Assembly: GCF_034676725.1 (NCBI RefSeq)
Contig: NZ_JAUCBR010000004.1
Location: 124,001 to 188,000, forward strand
DNA length: 64,000 nucleotides
Origin: Denitromonas sp.
GTDB taxonomy: Bacteria; Pseudomonadota; Gammaproteobacteria; Burkholderiales; Rhodocyclaceae
Direction: 5' to 3'
The translations under genes and the position numbers were made by a program. This document shows positions 8,742-19,178 of this stretch, piece after piece (the first letter of the stretch is position 1; each line of letters opens with the position of its first letter). The notes under the pieces were generated by a model. The model ran no database searches and was not told the DNA's origin. It saw only the letters and a program-made list of their open reading frames with translations.

Positions 8742-9107
8742 ATGCCGATCAAGAAGATTCTCATTGTCGACGACTCCCCGACCGAGCGCTATGCCCTGAG
8801 CGAGGCGTTGGTCAAGAATGGCTATCAGGTCATCACCGCCGAATCCGGCGAAGAAGGCATCGCCAAGAGCAAGAGCGAGCTGCCCGACCTGATCCTGATG
8901 GACGTCGTCATGCCGGGGCTCAACGGCTACCAGGCCACGCGCACCATCTCGCGCGACGAAGCCACGCGGGCCATTCCGGTCATCATCTGCACCACCAAGG
9001 GGCAAGAGACCGACAAGATCTGGGGCATGCGCCAGGGCGCGTACGACTACCTGGTCAAGCCCATCGACCACACCGAACTGCTCGCCCGCATCCGGGCCAT
9101 CGGCTGA
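8742..9107 (+). CDS. pilH: Twitching motility response regulator PilH
   Basis: Second single-domain receiver of the Pil-Chp system, 121 residues. Visible are the acidic pair in ILIVDDSPTERYAL, phosphoacceptor Asp in LILMDVVMPGLNG, the switch Thr in IICTTKG and Lys in YLVKPID. In the Pseudomonas paradigm PilG and PilH act on extension and retraction motors in opposite senses. It is separated from pilG by 11 bp and from pilI by 10 bp. Confidence 0.93.
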   Translation: MPIKKILIVDDSPTERYALSEALVKNGYQVITAESGEEGIAKSKSELPDLILMDVVMPGLNGYQATRTISRDEATRAIPVIICTTKGQETDKIWGMRQGAYDYLVKPIDHTELLARIRAIG

Positions 9108-9117
9108 GTCGCCCCGC

Positions 9118-9630
9118 ATGGCCAAGCGCATCAGTCTCAGGGAATTCCAGGAAAGCCTGGTTCGCCGGCTGGCCGACGCGCAGTCGGCACCGCGGCGCGA
9201 CCTGCTCGGCCTGACCGCCGGCGGCGACCAATGGCTCGTCGACCTGGGCGACGCGGGCGAAATCCTGCCCGTCCCCCCGCTGGCGACCGTCCCCCTGGCC
9301 AAGGCCTGGTTCCGCGGCCTGGCCAACGTGCGCGGCACCCTGTTCGGCGTCATCGACCTGTCCGCCTTTTGTGGCGGCGCACTCACGCCGCTGACCGGCA
9401 GCGCGCGGCTGGTGCTGGTCGGCGCGCGCCACGGGGCCAACTGCGCCCTGCTGGTCAGCAGCACGGTCGGCCTGCGCAGCCCGGAAGACTTCGAACCGGA
9501 CGACACCGGCGATTCACCGCATGCGTGGGTTCCCCGCCAGGTCCGCGACCTGCACGGCCGCCGCTGGAAGCACATCGACGTCCCCCGCCTGCTCGCTGAC
9601 AACACCTTCCTAGAGGCCGGCATCGTTTGA
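9118..9630 (+). CDS. pilI: CheW-like adaptor PilI
   Basis: A 170-residue CheW-domain protein that would couple the receptor PilJ to the kinase ChpA. The CheW core is visible as WFRGLANVRGTLFGVIDLSAF (positions about 62-82). The LRSPEDFEPD segment near residue 120 is where the CheW partner-binding surface usually lies. Position between pilH and pilJ gives the specific assignment. Confidence 0.9.
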   Translation: MAKRISLREFQESLVRRLADAQSAPRRDLLGLTAGGDQWLVDLGDAGEILPVPPLATVPLAKAWFRGLANVRGTLFGVIDLSAFCGGALTPLTGSARLVLVGARHGANCALLVSSTVGLRSPEDFEPDDTGDSPHAWVPRQVRDLHGRRWKHIDVPRLLADNTFLEAGIV

Positions 9631-9675
9631 CCCGCCCCTCCTTCTGACCTCGCCCATCCACACGGAGCGAACGCC

Positions 9676-11811
9676 ATGGCATCAACTTCCACCGCATCCC
9701 TGCAAGGCGCCACCGCCCAGGACCCGACCATCATGGAGTCCGCAGCGGCAACCAAGACCGGCACGAAGCCGGCAGCGCGCCCGGGGCTGTCTTTCCTCGG
9801 CAAACGGCCGATCGCCGACCAGTTGCGACTGCTCGGCGTCGTGCTGTTCATCCTGGTCCTCGCCCTCGGCGTCCTGATCTACCAGCAGACGCGCCAGGCG
9901 GCCAACGCCACCTCCTACCTGTTTGCGGCCGGTGAAATGCGGACCCTCTCGGAACAGACCGCCAAGTCCGGTCAGCTCTCCTTGCAGGGTGATGCCGCGG
10001 CCTTTACCGAACTGCGCAACGGCCGGGCGGAATTCGACCGCGTGCTGACGGCAGTGACCGCCGGCGGACAGGTCAACCTGGCCGTTGCCGACAGCACGGT
10101 GCCCGCCAGCCCCGCCGCCTTCGCCACGCCGCTCGAGAGCCTCGCCGCCACCTGGGCCAAGACCGACAAGGACACCCAGCTGCTGCTCGCCCAGGAGAAG
10201 AACCTCACCACGCTCAGCACGTCGGTGGAAACCATTAACGAGAAGAACGCCCTGCTGCTCGACATCACCGAGCAGGTCGCCGCGCTCAAGCTGCAAGGCG
10301 GCGCCAGCGCCCGCGAGATCGCCACCGCCAACCGGCTGGTGATGCTGACCCAGCGGATCGCCAAGAACGCCAACGCCCTGCTCGTGGCCGACGCCATCGA
10401 CCCGGAAGTGGCCTTCCTGCTCGGCAAGGACACCAACTCCTTCCGCGAGATCCTCGGCCAGCTCAAGGATATGACGCCCGACGCCACCACGCAGGGCAAG
10501 CTGGGCGAGCTGGAGACCATCGCCAACGAGAGTCTGGCCGCCGTCTCGGGCATCCTGGGCAACATCCAGTACCTCGTGCAGGCCAAGCAGGCCGGCCGCC
10601 GCATCATCGACAACGCCCGCCCGCTGTCCGACCAGGCCAGCCAGCTGGCCGCGGCCTACGCCAACTACTACGGCGGCTTCGGCACCCTGCCGCTGGCCAT
10701 CGCCGTGATCGGCGCGCTGGCCGTGCTGACCCTCATCGCCATGGTCAAGATGTACCGCGACGACCTCGCCGCCCGCCGGGTCGAAGCCGAAGGGCAGAAA
10801 AAATCTGCCGAAGACGAACGGAACCAGACCCAGCAGGCCATTCTTCGCCTGATGAACGAGATGGGCGATCTGGCCGACGGCGACCTTACCATCCGCGCCA
10901 CGGTGACCGAAGACATCACCGGCGCCATTGCCGACTCGGTGAACTACACCGTTGAAGAACTCGCAGTGCTGGTGCGCCGGATCAACGACGCCGCCGGCCG
11001 CGTGACCAGCGCCACCGAAGCCGCCCGCCGCACCTCCAACGAACTGCTCAACGCCGCCCAGCGCCAGTCCGAAGAGCTCGAGGAGGTCGGCGAGACCGTG
11101 CAGTCGATGGCCCGCTCGATGTCCGAAGCCTCCGAACGCGCCATGCAGTCCGCCCAGGTGGCCCGTCGCTCGCTCGATTCGGCCAACAAGGGCCGCGATG
11201 CGGTGGAAAACACCATCAAGGGCATGAACGAAATTCGCGAAAAAATCCAGGAAACCTCCAAGCGCATCAAGCGCCTCGGTGAGTCGTCCCAGGAGATTGG
11301 CGAGATCGTGGAACTGATTTCCGACATTACCGAACAGACCAACGTGCTCGCCCTCAACGCCGCCATCCAGGCCGCCTCCGCCGGTGAAGCCGGCCGGGGC
11401 TTTACCGTGGTTGCCGAAGAAGTGCAGCGACTGGCCGAACGCTCGGCCGAAGCCACCAAGCAGATCTCGGCCATTGTGAAGACCATTCAGACCGACACTC
11501 AGGACGCCGTCTCCGCCATGGAGACCGCCACCCGCGACGTGGTGGCCGGGGCAGCGCTGTCCGACTCCGCCGGTCAGGCCCTGGTCGAGATTCGCAGCGT
11601 GTCCTCCGAAGCGGCCTCGCTGATCGAACAGATCTCCACCGACACCCAGCGCCAGGCCGCCAGCGCCACCCGCGTGGCCGAATCGATGCGCGGCATCCAG
11701 GCCATTACCGAACAGACCACCCGGGGCACCAAACAAACCGCCGTATCCATCGGCGAACTGGCCGACCTGGCCGTCGAACTGAAAGGGTCCGTTTCCGGCT
11801 TCAAGGTTTGA
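9676..11811 (+). CDS. pilJ: Methyl-accepting chemotaxis protein PilJ
   Basis: Receptor of the Pil-Chp system, 711 residues. A short cytoplasmic N-terminus precedes a first membrane helix (about 51-72). A long helical PilJ-type periplasmic region with tandem four-helix units follows, then a second membrane helix (about 337-357), a HAMP segment and the cytoplasmic signalling hairpin. The hairpin tip reads EQTNVLALNAAIQAASAGE, with GFTVVAEEVQRLAERS after it. No C-terminal NWETF-type tether is present, and no cheR/cheB homologue follows in this operon. Confidence 0.94.
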   Translation: MASTSTASLQGATAQDPTIMESAAATKTGTKPAARPGLSFLGKRPIADQLRLLGVVLFILVLALGVLIYQQTRQAANATSYLFAAGEMRTLSEQTAKSGQLSLQGDAAAFTELRNGRAEFDRVLTAVTAGGQVNLAVADSTVPASPAAFATPLESLAATWAKTDKDTQLLLAQEKNLTTLSTSVETINEKNALLLDITEQVAALKLQGGASAREIATANRLVMLTQRIAKNANALLVADAIDPEVAFLLGKDTNSFREILGQLKDMTPDATTQGKLGELETIANESLAAVSGILGNIQYLVQAKQAGRRIIDNARPLSDQASQLAAAYANYYGGFGTLPLAIAVIGALAVLTLIAMVKMYRDDLAARRVEAEGQKKSAEDERNQTQQAILRLMNEMGDLADGDLTIRATVTEDITGAIADSVNYTVEELAVLVRRINDAAGRVTSATEAARRTSNELLNAAQRQSEELEEVGETVQSMARSMSEASERAMQSAQVARRSLDSANKGRDAVENTIKGMNEIREKIQETSKRIKRLGESSQEIGEIVELISDITEQTNVLALNAAIQAASAGEAGRGFTVVAEEVQRLAERSAEATKQISAIVKTIQTDTQDAVSAMETATRDVVAGAALSDSAGQALVEIRSVSSEAASLIEQISTDTQRQAASATRVAESMRGIQAITEQTTRGTKQTAVSIGELADLAVELKGSVSGFKV

Positions 11812-11842
11812 TCCGGAGCGCCCGCGCCACGAGGCAGCATTC

Positions 11843-14800
11843 ATGAGTCATGTCATTGAGCACGACCTTGGCCCACTGACATGGGTCAAGGGAGAAATCG
11901 ACCAGGCGCTCGATCGCGCCATGGCGGCCATCGACAAGGCCGCAGCCGACGAGGAGCGCGGCACCCAGTTACAGTTCGCGCAGTCGCACCTGCACCAGGC
12001 GCGCGGCGCGCTGTCGATCATCGGGCTCGACGGCCTGACCCAGTTCACCGACAGCGTCGACAAGCTGCTCGGCGAGCTGGCGCGTGACGAGCTCGCCTTC
12101 TCCGACGACATCGCCGACCTGTGCCGACGCGCCATCGCGGCGATCGGCAACTACCTCGACGAGCTGTCGCATGGCGCCCCCGACCAGGCACTGCGCCTGT
12201 CACGCCTGCACGCCCGCATCGCCCTGGCCCGCGGCGTCGAGGCGCCCAGCGAAAGCGACCTGTTCTTCCCCGACCTGAGCGCGGTCATCCCCCGCCGACC
12301 GGCACCGCAACCGCTCGACGCGGCAAGCGAAACCCGCCTGCTGCGTGGCCTGCGCATTCAGTTCCAGCGCGGCATGCTCGCCTGGCTGAAGAAGCCGGAC
12401 GACCCGCGCGGCCCGCAGCAGATGCGCGACGCCGTCGCCGGCATCGAGTCGCGCCAGACGCAATCGAACGGCCGCGCCCTGTGGCTGGCCGCCACCGCCT
12501 TCTTCGACGTGCTGTCCGAAGGCCATGTCCAGAGCTCGCCCTACATCCGCCGCCTCGGCGGCCGCATCGACGCGCAGATCCGCCGTCTGCTGGCCGGTAG
12601 CGGCCAAGTATCCGAGCGCCTCCATCGCGACGCGCTGCATATCGTCGCCCGGGCCCCGGCCACCACCCCGCTGATCAAGGCCCTGCACGCCCTCTACCGC
12701 CTCCCCGCCCTGCTCCCGGCCCCCAACGCCGCCGTCAGCGAGCTGCCGCTGGCACCGCTGCTCGCCGAACTGCGCGGCCAGCTCGGCCTGGCCAAGGAAG
12801 CGTGGGACCAGTTCGCCGAAGGCGCCGCCGCCGCGCTGCCCGGCTTCGAAGAGCGCATGGCTACCCTCGCCACGGCGGCGCGCAAGCTGGGCCGCCCTGC
12901 CTTCGTGCGCCTGATGACGACGCTGTCGGCATTTGCCCAGTGGCTGCGCAAAGACCCGCTGCGCCTGAACGAAGCCATCTCGATGGAGGTAGCCTCTGCC
13001 CTGCTGCTGGCCGAGCACGCCCTCAACTCCGGGCGTGTGCCCGACCCCGCCTTTTCCACCCAGGTCGAAGAGACCATCGCCCGCATCGAAGCCTGCTCCC
13101 GTGGCGAGCCGGTGTCGCGCGGCGAGGTCAGCGACTCGGCACGCCAGGCGCAGGAACACAGCGCCGTCAGCCAGTTGTGCAAGGAAATGCAGGCCAGTCT
13201 GGCACAGGTCGAGCAAGCCCTCGACAGCTTCTTCCGGGCGCCAGAAAAACGCGAACTGCTGGCCGGTATCCGCACGCCGGTCCAGCAGGTCGAGGCGATC
13301 CTCACCCTGCTCGACGAGCCGCTCGCCCACGACACGCTGAGCGATTGCGAAACCATGATCGCCCAGCTCACCGATCCGGAGCAGGCCCCCGACACCGAAC
13401 TGTTCGAGCCGCTGGCCGATCAGCTCTCCGCCCTCGGCTTCTATATCGACAGCCTGCGCCGTGGCCGCCCCGAGCCCCACCACCTGACCGGTAGCCTCGA
13501 CGAGGACGAAGAAGACGCCCCGCCCACAGCCACCGACACCCTGCCCGAACTGCCGCTACCGGAGCTTCCCACCGACGCCCCCTCGCCGGAACCGGATACC
13601 GAACCCGCGCCAACCGCGGGCAACGCCGCCGAGCCGGCCATCGAGCACGAAGAAGACCGCCCCGAAGCCCCGGTTCCGGTCCCCGCGCCATCGGCAGAAG
13701 CCACACAACTGCTCGCGGCCAGCGACGAGGAAATCGACGCCGAACTGCTCGACATCTTCATCGAAGAAGCACGCGAAGTTCTGTCGAACATCGCCACGCA
13801 CCTGGCCGCCTCGCGCGCCAACCCGGGCGACAGCGAGGCGCTCACCACCATCCGCCGCGGCTTCCACACCCTCAAGGGCTCCGGCCGCATGGTCGGCCTG
13901 AACGGCCTGGGCGAAGCGGCCTGGGCCATGGAACAGGCGCTCAACCGCTGGCTGCAGTTCGAATGGACGCCCACCGCGGGGCTGCACAGCCTCATCGACG
14001 ACGCCCATCAGGTGTTCACCGCCTGGGTCGAGCAGCTCGCCAGCGGCGGCAGCACCGCCTACGACGCCCAGGCCATGGTGGCCGAGGCCACACGCATCCT
14101 GGGCATCGAGCGCCCGGAAGATAGCGACACCGGTACCACCGCCGACGCCACGGAAGCCGCCGCCGATGCCGTGGCGGACGACACCGGGTTTGCCGAAATA
14201 CCCGCATCCGAGCCCCAGGCGGCACCCGCCGACACCGCACCGGCAGCCCCCGACGACGTCGCCGCAGCCATCGCCGAACCGACGCCGGCCGCGGACAGCG
14301 CCGACGACACCGCCGACATACTGACCGAAACCGAGCTCGACGTCTCCGACCTCGAGAGCACCGACCTGTCGCTCCCGACGCTCGACGGATTCCAGCTCGA
14401 CGAGCTTCCCGACACGCCGCTCGCGCCTGCCATTGACGAAGATACGGCAGAGGACACGGACGAAGAGCTCGCCGACCTCGAACTGCTCGACGACACCCCC
14501 GACGCCATCGCGCCGGAGCCGGTCGCACCCACCGAAGCCGCGGCGCAGGCCGACGACACCGAGCCCGCCAGCGCCCCGGACCTTGACACCGTCGAGACCG
14601 AGAGCGCGGCCCCGGCCGAACCCGAAGCGACAGCGTCGCACGCCGACACCGCGCTGTCCGACGATGACCAGGACGAGGGCGAAGACGACGGCGCAGTGGC
14701 CACCGAAACGGCCGCGCCGGCCGACGCACCGGAAGCGCCCGTCGTGGCGAACGCGCCCGATGACGAACCCGCCCCGGTCGAGAGCGACACCCTCACCGTC

Positions 14801-17542
14801 GGGTCCATCACCCTGTCGCGCCCCCTCTACAACCTCTATGTCAACGAGGCCCGGCAGCATCTCGACGCGCTGCACCGGGAAACCCACCAGCTGCGGGGCA
14901 ATCCGACCCGTGTGCCGCAGGAAGAAGCGCTGCGCGCCGCCCACACGCTGGCCGGCATCTCCGGCACTGCCGGTTTTGCCAGCACGCTCAGCCTCGGGCG
15001 GGCGCTCGAACACGCGCTGGCGCGCCTGATCGACACCAACTGCGCCCCCTCGGCCGAGCAAACCGCCTTACTGGCGACGGCGTCGGACACCCTCGACGCC
15101 ATGGTCGCGGAGATCACCAAAGGCATCGAACCGCTCGCCGCGCCGATGCTCGAAGCCCAGCTCGATGCCCTGCTGCGCCCGCACACCCTGGCCGAACCGG
15201 CCGAGTCGCTCGGCGAGCCGGTCACCGACCTGGCCGACCACGACATGCCGCCGGCCAGCACCGCGGCCGCCACGGCCGACACCGACGCCGGCGAAGCGCC
15301 CGAAGCGCTCGATGTCCACGACGACATCGACGAGCAGCTCCTGCCGATCTTCCTCGAAGAGAGTGCCGACCTGCTCAAGGAGCTGGGCACCGCCCTGCGC
15401 AGCTGGCGCGCCGACCTCACTGACACCGACGCCGCCGCGGCTGTCGCCCGCCTGCTGCACACCCTCAAGGGCAGTGCACGGATGACCGGCGCCATGAGCC
15501 TCGGCGAGCATCTGCACGCGCTCGAAGGACGGCTCGAAGCCACTGAAAACGTCACCGACGCCCTGCTCGACAGCCTCGACCAGGGCGCCGACGTTGCCCA
15601 GCAGTACCTCGACCGCCTCGCCCATGGCGAACCGACGCTCGAAACCGCTGAGGCCAGCGAGCCCGACGCGCCGGCAGCCCAGGCCGTTGCCATCACCGCC
15701 GACGACACCGGCCTTGCCACCGGCGGCACCCTGCGCGTGCGCGCCGACCTGGTCGACCGCTTCGTCAACGACGCCGGCGAGATCGGCATCACCCGCACCC
15801 GCATCGAAGGCGAGCTGCGCACCCAGCGCCGCGCCCTGCTCGACCTGACCGAAAACGTCATCCGCCTGCGCAACCAGCTGCGCGAACTCGAGATCCAGGC
15901 CGACACACAGATGCAGACGCGCATCGCCCAGGCCGAATCGGAGCACACCGAGTTCGACCCGCTCGAGATGGACCGCTACACCCGGCTGCAGGAACTGACC
16001 CGGATGATGGCCGAGAGCGTCAACGACGTCACCACCGTCCAGCACGCCCTGCTGCGCAACCTCGACGGCGCCGACGCCGCCCTCACCTCGCAGGGCCGCC
16101 TCAACCGCGACCTGCAGCAGGCGCTGATGTCGGTGCGCATGACGCCCTTCGACAGCCTCGCCGACCGCCTCTACCGGGTGGTCCGCCAGAGCGCCAAGGA
16201 ATTGGGCAAGCGCGCCAACCTCGACCTGCGCGGCGGCCGCATCGAGCTCGACCGCTCGGTGCTCGAGCGCATCACCAGCCCGATCGAGCACCTGCTGCGC
16301 AACGCCATCGCCCACGGCATCGAAACACCCGAGGCGCGCAAGCAGGCCGGCAAGCCGGAGATCGGCGAAATCCAGCTCACGGTGCGCCATGAAAACAACG
16401 AAGTGGTCATCGACATGGCCGATGACGGCGCCGGCCTCGACTACGCGCGCATCGAAGCGCGCGCGCGCGCAAACGGCCTGCTCGGCCCCGATGAACCGGC
16501 CGACGAGAACCGCCTCACCAACCTGATCTTCCTGCCCGGCTTCTCCACCGCCAGCAGCCTGTCGGCCGTCTCCGGCCGGGGGGTTGGCATGGATGTGGTC
16601 AAGTCCGAGACCGCCTCGGTCGGCGGCCGGATCGACGTGGCCTCCACCCCGGGGCATGGCACCCGCTTCCGCCTGTTCCTGCCGCTCACGCTGGCCATGA
16701 CGCAGGCCCTGCTGGTCCGGGCCGCCGGGCGCACCTACGCCATTCCGTCCAACACCGTGGCCCAGGTCATGGAGCTGAAGGCTGACGCACTCGGTGCGCT
16801 GCAGGCCGAGGGCGGCACCACCTGGCAAGGGGCCGACTACCGCTACTGCTACCTGCCCCGCCTGCTCGGCGACCACGACACCCAGCCCGAGGTGCATCGT
16901 TTCAACTGGGTGTTGCTGCTGCACTCGGGCACCCAGACGCTGGCGCTGCATGTCGACGCCCTGCGTGGCAACCAGGAAATCGTGGTCAAGAAGGCCGGGC
17001 CGCAGCTGGCACGCCTGGTCGGCTACGCCGGCGCCACCGTCCTCGGCGATGGCGAGATCGTGCTCATCATCAACCCGATCGCCCTCGCCGGCACCCAGGC
17101 CGGCCAGGCGGCCGCCGCCGCGCCGCACCCGACCGCGCCCGCCGCACCGGCCGCGCCGGCTGCGCTCGAACCGACCGTCATGGTGGTGGACGACTCGCTG
17201 ACCGTGCGCAAGATCACCGGTCGCCTGCTCGAACGCGAGGGCTTCCGGGTGGTGACCGCCAAGGACGGCGTCGACGCGCTGGAGCAGTTGCTCGACACTG
17301 AACCCGACGTCATCCTCTCCGACATCGAAATGCCGCGCATGGACGGCTTCGACCTGGCGCGCAACATCCGCAATGACGCACGCCACAAGGATGTGCCGAT
17401 CATCATGATCACCTCGCGCCTGGCCGACAAGCACCGCGACTACGCGCGCCAGATCGGCGTCAACCACTACCTCGGCAAGCCCTACCAGGAAGAAGAACTC
17501 CTCGCCCTCATCCGCGAGTACACCGAACCGGCCACGGCCTGA
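11843..17542 (+). CDS. chpA: Hybrid chemosensory histidine kinase ChpA (PilL)
   Basis: A 1899-residue CheA-type kinase controlling twitching. The N-terminal 600 residues are helical and lack obvious motifs. A phosphotransfer site HTLKGSGRMVGL lies near residue 675, a degenerate HTLAGISGTAGF near 1032, and HTLKGSARMTGA near 1206. These are joined by long Asp/Glu/Ala/Pro-rich linkers. The CheA dimerisation and ATPase core (LLRNAIAHGIE near 1485; GRGVGMDVV near 1580), a CheW domain and a terminal receiver (VILSDIEMPRMDG near 1830) follow. It has fewer recognisable Hpt repeats than Pseudomonas ChpA. It is the last gene of the operon and converges on the photolyase. Confidence 0.94.
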   Translation: MSHVIEHDLGPLTWVKGEIDQALDRAMAAIDKAAADEERGTQLQFAQSHLHQARGALSIIGLDGLTQFTDSVDKLLGELARDELAFSDDIADLCRRAIAAIGNYLDELSHGAPDQALRLSRLHARIALARGVEAPSESDLFFPDLSAVIPRRPAPQPLDAASETRLLRGLRIQFQRGMLAWLKKPDDPRGPQQMRDAVAGIESRQTQSNGRALWLAATAFFDVLSEGHVQSSPYIRRLGGRIDAQIRRLLAGSGQVSERLHRDALHIVARAPATTPLIKALHALYRLPALLPAPNAAVSELPLAPLLAELRGQLGLAKEAWDQFAEGAAAALPGFEERMATLATAARKLGRPAFVRLMTTLSAFAQWLRKDPLRLNEAISMEVASALLLAEHALNSGRVPDPAFSTQVEETIARIEACSRGEPVSRGEVSDSARQAQEHSAVSQLCKEMQASLAQVEQALDSFFRAPEKRELLAGIRTPVQQVEAILTLLDEPLAHDTLSDCETMIAQLTDPEQAPDTELFEPLADQLSALGFYIDSLRRGRPEPHHLTGSLDEDEEDAPPTATDTLPELPLPELPTDAPSPEPDTEPAPTAGNAAEPAIEHEEDRPEAPVPVPAPSAEATQLLAASDEEIDAELLDIFIEEAREVLSNIATHLAASRANPGDSEALTTIRRGFHTLKGSGRMVGLNGLGEAAWAMEQALNRWLQFEWTPTAGLHSLIDDAHQVFTAWVEQLASGGSTAYDAQAMVAEATRILGIERPEDSDTGTTADATEAAADAVADDTGFAEIPASEPQAAPADTAPAAPDDVAAAIAEPTPAADSADDTADILTETELDVSDLESTDLSLPTLDGFQLDELPDTPLAPAIDEDTAEDTDEELADLELLDDTPDAIAPEPVAPTEAAAQADDTEPASAPDLDTVETESAAPAEPEATASHADTALSDDDQDEGEDDGAVATETAAPADAPEAPVVANAPDDEPAPVESDTLTVGSITLSRPLYNLYVNEARQHLDALHRETHQLRGNPTRVPQEEALRAAHTLAGISGTAGFASTLSLGRALEHALARLIDTNCAPSAEQTALLATASDTLDAMVAEITKGIEPLAAPMLEAQLDALLRPHTLAEPAESLGEPVTDLADHDMPPASTAAATADTDAGEAPEALDVHDDIDEQLLPIFLEESADLLKELGTALRSWRADLTDTDAAAAVARLLHTLKGSARMTGAMSLGEHLHALEGRLEATENVTDALLDSLDQGADVAQQYLDRLAHGEPTLETAEASEPDAPAAQAVAITADDTGLATGGTLRVRADLVDRFVNDAGEIGITRTRIEGELRTQRRALLDLTENVIRLRNQLRELEIQADTQMQTRIAQAESEHTEFDPLEMDRYTRLQELTRMMAESVNDVTTVQHALLRNLDGADAALTSQGRLNRDLQQALMSVRMTPFDSLADRLYRVVRQSAKELGKRANLDLRGGRIELDRSVLERITSPIEHLLRNAIAHGIETPEARKQAGKPEIGEIQLTVRHENNEVVIDMADDGAGLDYARIEARARANGLLGPDEPADENRLTNLIFLPGFSTASSLSAVSGRGVGMDVVKSETASVGGRIDVASTPGHGTRFRLFLPLTLAMTQALLVRAAGRTYAIPSNTVAQVMELKADALGALQAEGGTTWQGADYRYCYLPRLLGDHDTQPEVHRFNWVLLLHSGTQTLALHVDALRGNQEIVVKKAGPQLARLVGYAGATVLGDGEIVLIINPIALAGTQAGQAAAAAPHPTAPAAPAAPAALEPTVMVVDDSLTVRKITGRLLEREGFRVVTAKDGVDALEQLLDTEPDVILSDIEMPRMDGFDLARNIRNDARHKDVPIIMITSRLADKHRDYARQIGVNHYLGKPYQEEELLALIREYTEPATA

Positions 17543-17559
17543 CCGGTGCGGCCGGCGCC

Positions 17560-19000
17560 CTACCGGGTGCCGGCGCTCGCCGGCGCCACCGTCCGAAAGC
17601 GCGCCAGCGTGCGTTCACGCGCCTCGGCGTGGTCCACGATCGGCGCCGGGTAGTCCTGCCCGATACGAACGCCCAGCGCCTGCTGGTCGACCGGCGCCAG
17701 CGTCCAGGGCGCATGAATGCTGCGCTCCGGCACGGCCGCCAGTTCCGGCACATAGCGACGGATGAAGCGCCCCGACGGGTCAAACCGCTGCGACTGGGTC
17801 ACCGGGTTGAAGATCCGGAACCACGGCTGCGCGTCACAGCCGGTCGACGCCGCCCATTGCCAGCCGCCGTTGTTGGCGGCCAGGTCATAGTCGTTCAGGT
17901 GCGCGGCAAAGTGGCGCTCGCCGGCACGCCAGTCGATGCCCAGGTCCTTGGTCAGGAAGGAGGCGGTAATCATGCGCAGGCGGTTGTGCATGTAGCCGGT
18001 CTGCTCAAGCTGGCGCATGGCCGCGTTCGACCAGCGGATAGCCGGTCCGCCCCTCGCACCAGGCCGCGAAGCCCGCCGGCCAGTCATCCCACACCAATGC
18101 GTCGTACTCGGGCCGGAAGCAGTGCGCCACCACCTCGGGGCGATGCCACAGCACCATCTGGTAGAACTCCCGCCAGATCAGTTCGCTCAACCAGGTCTCC
18201 GCCCCCCGGCCGCCGTGAAAGTGCGCATAGCTTGCCAGTTGCCGGATCGACACGGTGCCAAAGCGCAGGTGTGCCGACAGATACGACACCCCCTTGCTGG
18301 CCGGGAAGTCGCGCTGCTCATGGTAGCGGTCGATACGGTCGCGGAAGTCAGCGAACAGCTGCTCACCGCCCGACATGCCGGTCGGTAGCGACAGCGCCGA
18401 CAGATTCCCCGCCGAGAACCCCAGCTCGGCCAGCGTCGGCACCCCCTGCCCGTCCGGCGGCGGTGCCAGGTGCGGCGCCAGGGAGGCCACATCGAAGGAC
18501 TGCAGGTGCGCCGGCGTGAGCGCCGCCTGCCAGGCACGCCGATACGGGGTGAACACGCTGTAGGGCGTGCCGCTCTTGGTCAGGATCTCGTCGCGCTCGA
18601 AGATCACCTGGTCCTTGAACGCATGCAGGGCACGCCCGGCGCTGGCCAGCGCCTCGCCCACCGCGGCATCGCGGGCGATCGCGGCCGGCTCGTAGTCACG
18701 ATTCACGTAGACCGCATCCACCCCCAACTCCGCCGCCAGCGCCGGCACAACCTCCACCGCCCGCCCGTGGCGGACGATCAGGCCGCCGCCGAGCGCGCGC
18801 AGGGCCGCATCGAGCTCGCCCACCGCGGCATGGATGAATCCGACCCGACGATCGGTCCGCGACGGCAGCGCGTCGAGGATGTCGCGGTCGAACACGAACA
18901 CGCAGAACACCCGAGCGCCCGCCTGCAGCGCCTGTGAGAGCGCCGCATGATCGAAGTGGCGCAGGTCGCGCCGAAACCACACCAATGCTGTCTGTTCCAT
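17560..19000 (-). pseudogene. phrB: Deoxyribodipyrimidine photolyase, frameshifted
   Basis: Light-dependent repair of cyclobutane pyrimidine dimers using FAD and an antenna chromophore. From 19000 (MEQTALVWFRRDLRHFDHAA) the N-terminal photolyase domain is read through WLSELIWREFYQMVLWHRP to WCEGRTGYPLV. The FAD-binding end (AAMRQLEQTGYMHNRLRM, FLTKDLGIDWRAGERHF, WQWAASTGCDAQPWFRIFNP) then continues in another frame to 17560. Deleting one A from GTCGAAC (GTTCGAC on + at 18025-18031) gives VDAAMRQLEQ and a 479-residue protein of normal length. The start at 19000 has AGGA upstream; the open frame extending to 19243 is not conserved. Confidence 0.88.
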
Positions 19001-19178
19001 TCGTCCTGCTTCCGCCATCGAGGCCTGTTGCTGCGTTGGGCACACGTCCGGACGCACCGCCGCCGCCCCCAACTCCCGCTTCAGTGTAAATTGTGTCCGA
19101 CAAGGCACCCAAATCGGTGTGTCGCGCTTTCCCCCAAAATACCCTGCGTTTAAAATGCGCGGTGTGACGACCTCCGAC

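Noticed and set aside
9682..11844. 720-codon open frame on - opposite pilJ
   Set aside because: Shadow of pilJ; Gly/His-rich composition and no domain. The same applies to the 799-codon frame at 15068-17467 opposite chpA.
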